From Tetragonia tetragonoides (Eukaryota > Streptophyta > Magnoliopsida > Caryophyllales > Aizoaceae): a stretch of DNA of 64,000 nt. The position numbers and the translations under genes were made by a program. How positions within the stretch are numbered: the stretch's first letter is position 1; each line of letters starts with the position of its first letter. The DNA is taken from NCBI GenBank assembly GCA_038025085.1, contig CM076146.1, positions 24,312,501-24,376,500 of the forward strand, written 5' to 3'. Positions 25,376 through 37,754 of the stretch are shown one piece after another. The notes beneath the pieces are model-generated. The model was given only the letters and a program-made list of their open reading frames with translations, was not told where the DNA came from and did not search any database.

Positions 25376-26100
25376 AGATTTGAGTTCTTTTGTGTTGTAC
25401 ATTAAGAGAAAGCATCCAAATACTTTGTTTGGATTCATTTAAGTGTGAAACTGCACCTAGGATGTTTTCAAGTACAAACAAGCTTCAACTAAAGCTTTTG
25501 AATGCATTTACGCGTTTTGAAAGCTCATACGAGTAGGGTGAAAGAGATTTGAGTTCTTTTCTGTTGTATATTAAGAGAATGCATCCAAATACTTTGTTTG
25601 CATTCCTTTGAGTGAGAAACTACACCAAGGATGTTTACAAGTACAAACAAGCTTTAACGCAACCTTTTGAATGCATTTACCCATTTTAACAGCTCTTACA
25701 ACTAGGGTGAAAGAGATTGAGTTCTTTTGTGTTGTATATTAAGAGAAATCACACAAATGCTTTGTTTGCATTCATTTGAGTGTGAAACTACACCAAGGAT
25801 GTTTACAAGTACAAACAAACTTTAACTCCACCTTTTGAATGCATATACGCGTTTTTAAACCTCATACGACTAGGGTGAAAGAGATTGAGTTCTTTTGTGT
25901 TGTATTTTCAGAGAAAGCACCCAAAAGCTTTGTTTGCATTCATTGGAGTGAGAAACTACACCAAGGATATTTACAAGTACAAACAAGCTTCAACTCAAAA
26001 TTTTGAAAGCTATGTTTGCATTCATTTGAGTGAGAAACTACACCAAGAATGTTTACAAGTACAAACAAGCTTCAACTCAAAATTTCGAATGTATTCACAA
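25376..26100 (+). repeat. 168-bp satellite, forward block
   Basis: Begins with the CATCCAAATAC / GCACCTAGGATG subfamily, similar to 21600-21850, and returns to the common type. The block switches near 26100 (TATTCACAATCAAATGAATG), as happens near 24735. Confidence 0.92.
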
Positions 26101-28436
26101 TCAAATGAATGCAAATAAAGCATTCGGGTGCTTTCTCTTGATATAAAACAGAAAAGAACTCAATCTGTTTCACCCTAGTCGTATAAGGTTTTAAAACGCG
26201 TAAATGCTTTCAAAAGCTTGAGTTGAAGCTTGTTTGTACTTGTAAACATCCTTGGTGTAGTTTCTCCCTCAAATGAATTCAAACAAAGCATTTGGGTGCT
26301 TTCTCTTAATATACAACACAAAAGAACTCAATCTCTTTCACCCTAGATGTAAGAGCTGTTAAAACGCGTAAATCCATTCAAAAGGTGGAGTTAAAGCTTT
26401 TTTGTACTTGTAAACATATTTGGTGTAGTTTCTCACTCAAATGAAGGCAAACAAAGCATTTGGGTGCTTTCTCTTAATATACAGCACAAAAGACCTCAAT
26501 CTCTTTCACCCTAATCGTAAGAGCTGTTAAAACGCGTAAATACATTAAAAAGCTTGAGTTGAAGCTTGTTTGTACTTGTAAACATCCTTGGTTAAGTTTC
26601 TCACTCAAATCAATGCAAACAAAGCATTTGGGTGCTTTCTCTTAATACACAACACAAAAGAACTCAATCTTTTTCACCCTAGTCATATGAGCTTTTAAAA
26701 CGCGTAAATGCATTCAAAAGGTGCAGTTAAAGCTTGTTTGTACTTGTAAACATCCTTGGTGTAGTTTCTCACTCAAATGAATGCAAACAAAGCATTTGGG
26801 TGCTTTCTCTTAATATACAACACAAAAGAACACAATCTCTTTCACCCTAGTCATATGAGCTTTTAAAACGCGTAAATACATTCAAAAGCTTGAGTTGAAG
26901 CTTGTTTGTACTTGTAAACATCCTTGGTGTAGTTTCTCACTCCAATGAATGCAAACAAAGCTTTTGGGTGCTTTCTCTGAAAATACAACACAAAAGAACT
27001 CAATCTCTTTCACCCTAGTCGTAAGAGCTGTTAAAACGCGTAAATGCATTCAAAAGGTGGAGTTAAAGCTTGTTTGTCCTTGTAAACATCCTTGGTGTAG
27101 TTTCTCACTCAAATGAATGCAAACAAAGCATTTGGGTGCTTTCTCTTAATATACAACACAAAAGACCTCAATCTTTTTCACCCCAGTCATATGAGCTTTT
27201 AAAACGCGTAAATGCATTCAAAAGCTTGAGTTGAAGCTTGTTTGCACTTGTAAACATTCTTGGTGTAGTTTCTCACTCAAATGAATGCAAACAAAGCATT
27301 TGTGTGATTTCTCTTAATATACAACACAAAAGAACTCAATCTCTTTCACCCTAGTTGTAAGAGCTGTTAAAATGCGTAAATGAATTCAAAAGGTTGAGTT
27401 AAAGCTTGTTTGTACTTGTAAACATCCTTGGTGTAGTTTCTCCCTCAAATGAATGCAAACAAAGCATTTGGGTGCTTTCTCTTAATATACAACACAAAAG
27501 AACTCAATCTCTTTCACCCTAGCCGTAAGAGCTGTTAAAACGCGTAAATACATTCAAAAGGTGGAGTTAAAGCTTGTTTGTACTTGTAAACATCCTTGGT
27601 GTAGTTTCTCACTCAAATGAATGCAAAAAAAGCAGTACTTGTAAACATCCTTGGTGTAGTTTCTCACTCAAATGAATGCAAACAAACCATTTGGGTGATT
27701 TCTCTAAATGTACAACACAAAATAACTCAATCTCTTTCACCCTAGATGTAAGAGCTGTTAAAACGCGTAAATGCATTCAAAAGGTGGAGTTAAAGCTTGT
27801 TTATACTTGTAAACATCCTTGGTGTAGTTTCTCACTCAAATGAATGCAAACAAAGTATTTGGATGCATTCTCTTAATATACAACACAAAAGAACTCAAAT
27901 ATCTTTCACCCTACTCGTATGAGCTTTCAAAACGCGTAAATGCATTCAAAAGCTTGAGTTGAAGCTTGTTTGTACTTGTAAACATCCTAGGTGCAGTTTC
28001 ACACTCAAATGTATCCAAACAAAGTATTTGGATGCTTTCTCTTAATGTACAACACAAAAGAACTCAAATCTCTTTCACCATACTCGTAAATGCATTCAAA
28101 AGGTTGAGTTGAAGCATGTTTGTACATTTAAACATCCTAGGTGTAGTTTCACACTCAAATGAATGCAAACAAAACATTTGGGTGCTTTCTCTTAATGAAC
28201 AACACAAAAGAACTCAATCTCTATCACCCTAGTCGTAAGAGCTGTTAAAACGCGTAAATGCATTCAAAAGCTTCAGTTGAAGCTTGTATGTACGCGTAAA
28301 CGCGTAAAAATGTACAAACATGCTTACTTTGGTGACATTATGGTCAAGGTCACCCAAATGGTTTGTTTTCATTCATTATGCACCCAAACGCGTAAATGCA
28401 TTCAAAAGCTTGCATTCAAAAGCTTGAGTTGAAGCT
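26101..28436 (-). repeat. 168-bp satellite, reverse block
   Basis: About 14 reverse monomers. Near 27630-27660 a monomer is cut short (AAAAAAAGCAGTACTTGTAA). The last 700 bp mirror the forward array at about 21.1-21.9 kb. Confidence 0.95.
28275..28435 (-). repeat. Composite monomer with non-satellite insert, inverted-repeat arm B
   Basis: The reverse complement of the composite near 21240-21365: GTACGCGTAAACGCGTAAAA and TTGGTGACATTATGGTCAAG. It diverges from arm A by several substitutions, so the duplication is not the newest event in the array. Confidence 0.85.
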
Positions 28437-30885
28437 TGAGTGAAAGAGATTGAGTTCTTTTGTGTTGTATATTAAGAGAAAGCACCCAAATGCTTTGTTT
28501 GCATTCATTTGAGGGAGAAACTACACCTAGGATGTTTACAAGTACAAACAAGTTTCAACTCAAGCTTTTGATTGCATTTACGCGTTTTAACAGCTCTTAC
28601 GACTAGGCGAAAAGAGATTGAGTTCTTTTGTGTTGTATATTAAGAAAAAGCTCGCAAATGCTTTGTTTACATTCATTTCAGTGTGAAACTACCTCAAGGA
28701 TGTTTACAACTACAAACAAGCTTGAACTCAAGCTTTTGAATGCATTTAAACGTTTTAAAAGCTCATACGACAAGGGTGAAAGAGATTGAGTTCTTTTGTA
28801 TTGTATATTAAGAGAACGCACCCAAATGTTTTCTTTGCATTCATTTGAGTGAGAAACTACACCAAAGATATTTATAAGTACCAACAAGCTTCAACTTAAG
28901 CTTTTGAATGCATATACGCGTTTTGAAACCTCATACGACTAGGGTGAAAGCACCCAAAAGCTTTTGAGATTGAGTTCTTTTGTGTTGTATTTTCAGAGAA
29001 AGCACCCAAAAGCTTTGTTTGCATTCATTGGAGTGAAAAACTACACCAAGGATGTTTACAAGTACAAACAAGCTTCAACTCAAGCTTTTGAATGCATTTA
29101 CGCGTTTTAACAGCTCTTATATCTAGGGTGAAAGAGATTGAGTTCTTCTGTGTTGGATATTAAGAGAAAGCACCCAAATGCTTTGTTTGCATTCATTTGA
29201 GGGAGAAACTACACCTAGGATGTTTACAAGTACAAACAAGCTTCAACTCAAGCTTTTGAAAGCATTTACCCGTTTTAAAACCTCATACGACTAGGGTGAA
29301 AGAGATTGAGGTCTTTTGTGTTGTATATTAAGAGAAAGCACCTATATGCTTTGTTTGCATTCATTTCAGTGAGAAACTACACCAAGAATGTTTACAAGTA
29401 CAAAGAAGCTTCAACTCAAGCTTTTGAATGCATTTACGCGTTTTAAAAGCTCATATGACTAGGGTGAAAAAGATTGAGTTCCTTTGTGTTGTATATTAAG
29501 AGAAAGCACCCAAATGCTTTGTTTGCATTCATTTGAGTGAGAAACTTAACCAAGGATGTTTACAAGTACCAACAAGCTTCAACTTAAGCTTTTGAATTCA
29601 TATACGCGTTTTAAAACCTCATACGACTAGGGTGAAAGAGATTGAGTTCTTTTGTGTTGTATTTTCAGAGAAAGCACCCAAAAGCTTTGTTTGCATTCAT
29701 TGGAGTGAGAAACTAGACCAAGGATGTTTACAAGTACAAACAAGCTTCAACTCAAGCTTTTGAATGTATTTACGCGTTTTAAAAGCTCATATGGCTAGGG
29801 TGAAAGAGATTGAGGTCTTTGTGTTGTATATTAAGAGAAAGCACCTGAATGCTTTGTTTGCATTCATTTGAGTGAGAAACTACGCCAAGGATATTTACAA
29901 GTACAAACATGCTTTAACTCCACCTTTTGAATGCATTTACGCGTTTTAACAGCTCTTACGACTAGGGTGAAAGAGATTGAGTTCTTTTGTGTTGTATTTT
30001 CAGAGAAAGCACCCAAAAGCTTTGTTTGCATTCATTGGAGTGAGAAACTACACCAAGGATGTTAACAAGTACAAACAAGCTTCAACTCAAGCTTTTGAAT
30101 GCATTTACGCGTTTAAAAAGCTCATATGACTAGGGTGAAAGAGATTGAGTTCTTTTGTGTTGTATATTAAGAGAAAGCAACCAAATCCTTTGTTTGCATT
30201 CATTTCAGTGAGAAACTACACCAAGAATGTTTACAAGTACAAACAAGCTTCAACTCAAACTTTTGAATGCATTTACGCGTTTTAAAAGCTCATATGACTA
30301 GGGTGAAAAAGATTGAGTTCTTTTGTGTTGTATATTAAGAGAAAGCACCCAAATGCTTTGTTTGCATTCATTTGAGTGCGAAACTTAACAAAGGATGTTT
30401 ACAAGTGCAAACAAGCTTCAACTCAAGCTTTTGAATGTATTTACGCGTTTTAACAGCTCTTACGATTAGGGTGAAAGAGATTGAAGTCTTTTGTGTGCTA
30501 TATTAAGTGAAAGCACCCAAATGCTTTGTTTGCATTCATTTGAGTGAGAAACTACACCAAGGATGTTTACAACTACAAACAAGCTTTAACTCCACCTTTT
30601 GAATGCATTTACGCATTTTAACAGCTCTTACAACTAGGGTGAAAGAGATTGAGTTGTTTTGTGTTGTATATTAAGAGAAAACACGCAAATGCTTTGTTTG
30701 CATTCATTTGAGGGAGAAACTACACCAAGGATGTTTACAAGTACAAACAAGCTTCAACTCAAGCTTTTGAAAGCATTTACGCGTTTTAAAACCTCATACG
30801 ACTAGGGTGAAAGAGATTGAGGTCTTTTGTGTTGCATATTAAGAGAAAGCACCCAAATGCTTTATTTGCATTCATTTGATTGTTT
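28437..30885 (+). repeat. 168-bp satellite, forward block
   Basis: About 14 forward monomers, including the variant pair with AAAAGCTCGCAAATGC and CAAGCTTGAACTCAAGC near 28640-28760. It ends in a scrambled junction near 30880-30935. Confidence 0.95.
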
Positions 30886-32097
30886 GTACTTGTAAATTCA
30901 AAAGGTGAATGCAAACAAAATTAAGAAACTGTTTAAAACGCGTATATTCATTCAAAAGCTTAAGTTTAAGCTTGTTGGTACTTGTAAACATCTTTGGTGT
31001 AGTTTCTCACTCAAATGAATGAAAAGAAAACATTTGGGTGCGTTCTCTTAATATACAACACAATAGAACTCAATCTCTTTCACCCTTGTCGTATGAGCTT
31101 TTAAAACGCTTAAATGCATTCAAAAGCTTGAGTTCAAGCTTGTTCGAGTTGTAAACATCCTTGGGGTAGTTTCACACTCAAATGAATGTGAACAAAGCAT
31201 TTGCGAGCTTTTTCTTAATATACAACACAAAAGAACTCAATCTCTTTTCCCCTTGTCGTAAGAGCTATTAAAACGCGTAAATGCATTCAAAAGCTTGAGT
31301 TGAAACATGTTTGTACCTGTAAACATCCTTGGTGTAGTTTCTCACTCAAATGAATGCAAACAAAGCATTTGGGTGCTTTCTCTTAATATACAACACAAAA
31401 GAACTCAATCTCTTTCACCCTAGTTGTAAGAGCTGTTAAAATGCGTAAATGCATTCAAAAGGTGGAGTTAAGGCTTGTTTGTGCTTGTAAACATTCTTGG
31501 TGTAGTTTCTCACCCAAATGAATGCAAACAAAGCATTTGGGTGCTTTCTCTTAATATAAAACACAAAAGAACTCAATCTCTTTCACCCTAGTTCTAAGGG
31601 CTGTTAAAATGCGTAAATGCATTCAAAAGGTGGAGTTGAATCTTCTTTGTACTTGTAAACATCCTTGGTGTAGTTTCTCACTCAAATGAATGCAAACAAA
31701 GCATTTGGGTGCTTTCTCTTAATATACAACACAAAAGAACTTAATCTCTTTCACCCTAGTCGTAAGAGCTGTTAAAACGCGTAAATGCATTCAAAAAGTT
31801 GAGTTAAAGCTTGTTTGTACTTGTAAACATCCTTGGTGTAGTTTCTCACTCAAATGAATGCAAACAAAGTAGTACTTGTAAACGTCCTTGGTGTAGTTTC
31901 TCACTCAAATGAATGCAAACAAAGCATTTGGGTGCTTTCACTAAATATACAACAGAAAAGACCTCAATCTCTTTCACCCTAATCGTAAGAGCTGTTAAAA
32001 CGCGTAAATACATTCAAAAGCTTGAGTTGAAGCTTGTTTGTACTTGTAAACATCCTTGGTTAAGTTTCTCACTCAAATGAATGCAAACAAAGCTTTT
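30886..32097 (-). repeat. 168-bp satellite, reverse block
   Basis: About seven reverse monomers. A truncated one lies near 31865 (AAACAAAGTAGTACTTGTAA), like the one at 27630. The block ends at the recurrent 44-bp palindromic junction. Confidence 0.95.
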
Positions 32098-32119
32098 GGT
32101 TGCTTTGTGTGCATTCATT
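32076..32119. repeat. Strand-switch junction, 44-bp imperfect palindrome, copy 2
   Basis: Same order and sequence as 17377-17420 with one difference (TTGTGTGC versus TTGTATGC). It joins reverse to forward satellite. Confidence 0.92.
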
Positions 32120-33240
32120 TGAGTGAGAAACTACACCAAGGATGTTTACAAGTACAAAAAAGCTTCAACTGAAGCTTTTTATTGCATTTAAGCATTTTAA
32201 CTGCTCATATGACTAGGGTGAAAGAGATTGAGTTCTTTTGTGTTGTATATTAAGAGAAATCACCCAAATGGTTTGTTTGCATTCATTTGAGTGAGAAACT
32301 ACACCAAGGATGTTTACAAGTACTGCTTTGTTTGCATTCATTTGAGTGAGAAACTACACCAAGGATGTTTACAAGTACAAAATAGTTTCAACTCAAGCTT
32401 TTGAATGCATTTACGCGTTTTAACAGCTCTTACGACTAGGCGAAAAGAGATTAAGTTCTTTTGTGTTGTATATTCAAAAAAAGCCCGCAAATGCTTTGTT
32501 TACATTCATTTGAGTGTGAAACTACCCCAAGGATGTTTACAACTACAAACAAGCTTGAACTCAAGCTTTTGAATGCCTTTAAGCGTTTTAAAAGCTCATG
32601 CGACAAGGGTGAAAGAGATTGAGTTCTTTTGTGTTGTATATCAAGAGAACGCACCCAAATGCTTTGTTTGCATTCATTAGAGTGAGAAACATAACCAAGG
32701 ATGTTTACAAGTATAAACAAGCTTCAACTCAAGCTTTTGAATGCATTTACGCGTTTTAAAACCTCATACAACTAGGGTGAAAGAGATTGAGTTCTTTTGT
32801 GTGCTATATTAAGAGAGATCACCCAAATGCTTTGTTTGCATTCATTTGAGTGAGAAACTACACCAAGGATGTTTACAAGTACAAACAAGCTTCAACTCAA
32901 CCTTTTGAATCCATTTACGCGTTTCAAAAGCGAAAAGAGATTGAGTTCTTATGTGTTGTATATTAAGAAAAAGCTCGCAAATGCTTTGTTTACATTCATT
33001 TGAGTGTGAAACTACCTCAAGGATGTTTACAACTACAAACAAGCTTGAACTCAAACTTTTGAATGCATTTAAGCGTTTTAAAAGCTCATACGACAAGGGT
33101 GAAAGAGATTGAGTTCTTTTGTGTTGTATATTAAGAGAACGCACCCAAATGCTTTGTTTGCATTCATTTGAGTGTGAAACTACACCAAGGATGTTTACAA
33201 CTACAAACAGGTTTCAACTCAAGGTTTGTAATGCATTCAA
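32098..33240 (+). repeat. 168-bp satellite, forward block, start of duplicated segment A
   Basis: Forward monomers. From about 32325 onward every rare variant (ACAAAATAGTTTCAACTC, TTCAAAAAAAGCCCGCAAAT) is repeated 3214 bp downstream. Confidence 0.95.
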
Positions 33241-33266
33241 CTCCCCTTTCTCCTAATTTCTTTCTC
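33239..33266. repeat. Pyrimidine-rich spacer at a strand switch, copy A
   Basis: AACTCCCCTTTCTCCTAATT and a few more pyrimidines separate forward from reverse satellite. The sequence is absent from the monomer consensus and recurs at 36453-36480 in copy B. Confidence 0.85.
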
Positions 33267-34540
33267 AAAAGGTGGAGTTAAAGCTTGTTTGTAGTTGTAA
33301 ACATCCTTGGTGTAGTTTCTCACTCAAATGAATGCAAACAAAGCATTTGGGTGCTTTCTCTTAATATACAACACAAAACACCTCAATCTCTTTCACCCTA
33401 ATCGTAAGAGATGTTAAAACGCGTAAATACATTCAAAAGCTTGAGTTGAAGCTTGTTTGTAATTGTAAACATCCTTGGTTAAGTTTCTCACTCAAATGAA
33501 TGCAAACAAAGCATTTGGGTGAGTTCTCTTAATATACAACACAAAAGAACTCAATCTCTTTCACCCTAGTTGTAAGAGCTGTTAAAATGCGTAAATGCAT
33601 TCAAAACGCGTAAACGCATTCAAAAGCTTAAGCTGAAGCTTGTTTGTACTTGTAAATATCCTTGGTGTAGTTTCTCACTCAAATGAATGCAAACAAAGCA
33701 TTTGGGTGCTTTCTCTTAATTTTCAACACAAAAGAACTCAATCACTTTAACCCTAGTCATATGCGCTTTTAAAACGCGTAAATGCATTCAAAAGCTTGAG
33801 TTGAAGCTTGTTTGTACTTGCAAAAAATCCTTGGTGTAGTTTCTCACTCAAATGAATGCAAATAAAGCATTTGGGTGCTTTGTCTTAATATACAACAGAA
33901 AAGACCTGAATCTCTTTCACCCTAGATGTAAGAGCAGTTAAAACGCGTAAATGCATTCAAAAGGTGGAGTTAAAGCTTGTTTGTACTTGTAAACATCCTT
34001 GGTGTAGTTTCTCAATCAAATTAATGCAAAGAAAGCATTTGGGTGCTTTCTCTTAATATACAACACAAAAGAACTCAATCTCTTTCACCCTAGTTGTAAG
34101 AGCTGTTAAAATGCGTAAATGCATTCAAAAGGTTGAGTTAAAGCTTGTTTGTACTTGTAAACATCCTTGGTGTAGTTTCTCACTCTAATGAATGCAAAGA
34201 AAACATTTGGGTGCGTTCTCTTAATATACAACACAAAAGAACTCAATCTCTTTCACCCTTGTCGTATGAGCTTTTAAAACGCTTAAATGCATTCAAAAGC
34301 TTGAGTTCAAGCTTTTTTGTAGTTGTAAACATCCTTGGGGTAGTTTCACACTCAAATAAATGCAAGGAAAGCATTTGGGTGCTTTCTGTGAAAATACTAC
34401 ACAAAAGAACTCAATCTCTTTCACCCTACTCGTAAGAGCTGTTAAAACGCGTAAATCCATTCAAAAGCTTGAGTTGAAGCTTGTTTGTACTTGTAAACAT
34501 CCTTGATGTAGTTTCTCACTCCAATGAATGCAAACAAAGC
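33267..34540 (-). repeat. 168-bp satellite, reverse block in duplication copy A
   Basis: About seven and a half reverse monomers. One carries a doubled ACGCGTAAA segment (33600-33625). The block ends at a HindIII-centred switch (CAAACAAAGCTTTAACTCC near 34530), the mirror image of those at 5745 and 7585. Confidence 0.94.
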
Positions 34541-36452
34541 TTTAACTCCACCTTTTGAATGCATTTACGCGTTTTAACAGCTCTTACATCAAGGGTAAAA
34601 GAGATTGAGTTCTTTTGTGTTGTATTTTCAGAGAAAGCACCCAAAAGCTTTGTTTGCATTCAAAAGGTGGAGTTAAAGCTTGATTACGAGTACAAATGCT
34701 TTGTTTGCATTCATTTGAGTGAGAAACTTAACCAAGGATGTTTACAAGTACAAACAAGCTTCAACACAAGCTTTTGAATGTATTTACGCGTTTTAACAGC
34801 TCTTACAAGTAGGGTGAAAGAGATTGAGTTCTTTTGTGTTGTATTTTCAGAGAAAGCACCCAAATGCTTTCTTTGCATTCATTTGAGTGTGAAACTACCC
34901 CAAGGATGTTTACAACAACAAAAAAGCTTGAACTCAAGCTTTTGAATGCATTTAAGCGTTTTAAAAGCTCATACGACAAGGGTGAAAGAGATTGAGTTCT
35001 TTTGTGTTGTATATTAAGAGAACGCACCCAACTGTTTTCTTTGCATTCAATTGAGTGAGAAACTACACCAAAGACGTTTACAAGTACCAACAAGCTTCAA
35101 CTTAATCTTTTGAATGCATATACGCATTTTAAAACCTCATACGACTAGTGTGAAAGAGATTGAGTTCTTTTGTGTTGTATATTAAGAGATAGCACCCAAA
35201 TACTTTGTTTGCATTCATTTGAGGGAGAAACTACACCAAGGATGTTTACAAGTACAAACAAGCTTCAACTCAAGCTTTTGAAAGCATTTACAAGATTTAA
35301 AACCTCATACGACTAGGGTGAAAGAGATTGAGTTCTTTTGTGTTGTATATTAAGAGATAGCACCCAAATACTTTGTTTGCATTCATTTGAGGGAGAAACT
35401 ACACCAAGGATGTTTACAAGTACAAACAAGCTTCAACTCAAGCTTTTGAAAGCATTTACAAGATTTAAAACCTCATACGACTAGGGTGAAAGAGATTGAG
35501 GTCTTTTGTGTTGTATATTAAGAGAAAGCAGCCAAATGCTTTGTTTGCATTCATTTGAGTGAGAAACTACACCAAGGATGTTTACAAGTACAAAATAGTT
35601 TCAACTCAAGCTTTTGAATGCATTTACGCGTTTTAACAGCTCTTACGACTCGGCGAAAAGAGATTAAGTTCTTTTGTGTTTTATATTCAAAAAAAGCCCG
35701 CAAATGCTTTGTTTACATTCATTTGAGTGTGAAACTACCCCAAGGATGTTTACAACTACAAACAAGCTTGAACTCAAGCTTTTGAATGCCTTTAAGCGTT
35801 TTAAAAGCTCATGCGACAAGGGTGAAAGAGATTGAGTTCTTTTGTGTTGTATATTAAGAGAACGCACCCAAATGCTTTGCTTGCATTCATTAGAGTGAGA
35901 AACATAACCAAGGATGTTTACAAGTATAAACAAGCTTCAACTCAAGCTTTTGAATGCATTTACGCGTTTTAAAACCTCATACAACTAGGGTGAAAGAGAT
36001 TGAGTTCTTTTGTGTGGTATATTAAGAGAGATCACCCAAATGCTTTGTTTGCATTCATTTGAGTGAGAAACTACACCAAGGATGTTTACAAGTACAAACA
36101 AGCTTCAACTCAACCTTTTGAAATCCATTTACGCGTTTCAAAAGTGAAAAGAGATTGAGTTCTTAAGAGTTGTATATTAAGAAAAAGCTCGCAAATGCTT
36201 TGTTTACATTCATTTGAGTGTGAAACTACCTCAAGGATGTTTACAACTACAAACAAGCTTGAACTCAAACTTTTGAATGCATTTAAGCGTTTTAAAAGCT
36301 CATACGACAAGGGTGAAAGAGATTGAGTTCTTTTGTGTTGTATATTAAGAGAACGCACCCAAATGCTTTGTTTGCATTCATTTGAGTGTGAAACTACACC
36401 AAGGATGTTTACAACTACAAACAGGTTTCAACTCAAGGTTTGTAATGCATTC
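34541..36452 (+). repeat. 168-bp satellite, forward block spanning the duplication boundary
   Basis: Forward monomers, with a small reverse scrap at about 34661-34680 (AAAAGGTGGAGTTAAAGCTT). The boundary between duplication copies is near 35538. Confidence 0.93.
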
Positions 36453-36480
36453 AACTCCCCTTTCTCCTAATTTCTTTCTC
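36453..36480. repeat. Pyrimidine-rich spacer at a strand switch, copy B
   Basis: Same text as 33239-33266, 3214 bp downstream. Confidence 0.85.
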
Positions 36481-37754
36481 AAAAGGTGGAGTTAAAGCTT
36501 GTTTGTAGTTGTAAACATCCTTGGTGTAGTTTCTCACTCAAATGAATGCAAACAAAGCATTTGGGTGCTTTATCTTAATATACAACACAAAACACCTCAA
36601 TCTCTTTCACCCTAATCGTAAGAGCTGTTAAAACGCGTAAATACATTCAAAAGCTTGAGTTGAAGCTTGTTTGTAATTGTAAACATCCTTGGTTAAGTTT
36701 CTCACTCAAATGAATGCAAACAAAGCATTTGGGTGAGTTCTCTTAATATACAACACAAAAGAACTCAATCTCTTTCACCCTAGTTGTAAGAGCTGTTAAA
36801 ATGCGTAAATGCATTCAAAACGCGTAAACGCATTCAAAAGCTTAAGCTGAAGCTTGTTTGTACTTGTAAACATCCTTGGTGTAGTTTCTCACTCAAATGA
36901 ATGCAAACAAAGCATTTGGGTGCTTTCTCTTAATTTTCAACACAAAAGAACTCAATCACTTTAACCCTACTCATATGCGCTTTTAAAACGCGTAAATGCA
37001 TTCAAAAGCTTGAGTTGAAGCTTGTTTGTACTTGCAAAAAATCCTTGGTGTAGTTTCTCACTCAAATGAATGCAAATAAAGCATTTGGGTGCTTTGTCTT
37101 AATATACAACAGAAAAGACCTGAATCTCTTTCACCCTAGATGTAAGAGCAGTTAAAACGCGTAAATGCATTCAAAAGGTGGAGTTAAAGCTTGTTTGTAC
37201 TTGTAAACATCCTTGGTGTAGTTTCTCAATCAAATTAATGCAAAGAAAGCATTTGGGTGCTTTCTCTTAATATACAACACAAAAGAACTCAATCTCTTTC
37301 ACCCTAGTTGTAAGAGCTGTTAAAATGCGTAAATGCATTCAAAAGGTTGAGTTAAAGCTTGTTTGTACTTGTAAACATCCTTGGTGTAGTTTCTCACTCT
37401 AATGAATGCAAAGAAAACATTTGGGTGCGTTCTCTTAATATACAACACAAAAGAACTCAATCTCTTTCACCCTTGTCGTATGAGCTTTTAAAACGCTTAA
37501 ATGCATTCAAAAGCTTGAGTTCAAGCTTTTTTGTAGTTGTAAACATCCTTGGGGTAGTTTCACACTCAAATAAATGCAAAGAAAGCATTTGGGTGCTTTC
37601 TGTGAAAATACTACACAAAAGAACTCAATCTCTTTCACCCTACTCGTAAGAGCTGTTAAAACGCGTAAATACATTCAAAAGCTTGAGTTGAAGCTTGTTT
37701 GTACTTGTAAACATCCTTGATGTAGTTTCTCACTCCAATGAATGCAAACAAAGC
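36481..37754 (-). repeat. 168-bp satellite, reverse block in duplication copy B
   Basis: Duplicate of 33267-34540, ending at the same HindIII-centred switch near 37744. Confidence 0.94.

Larger units (their letters stand above)
32325..35538. repeat. 3.2-kb tandem segmental duplication, copy A
   Basis: This segment (forward-reverse-forward satellite) is followed immediately by a near-identical copy. Diagnostic features repeat at constant spacing: the CCCCTTTCTCCTAATTTC spacer, the TTGCAAAAAATCCTTGG monomer and the GCTTGATTACGAGTAC fusion. Copy A has one extra 168-bp monomer near its end (35300-35470). Confidence 0.93.
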
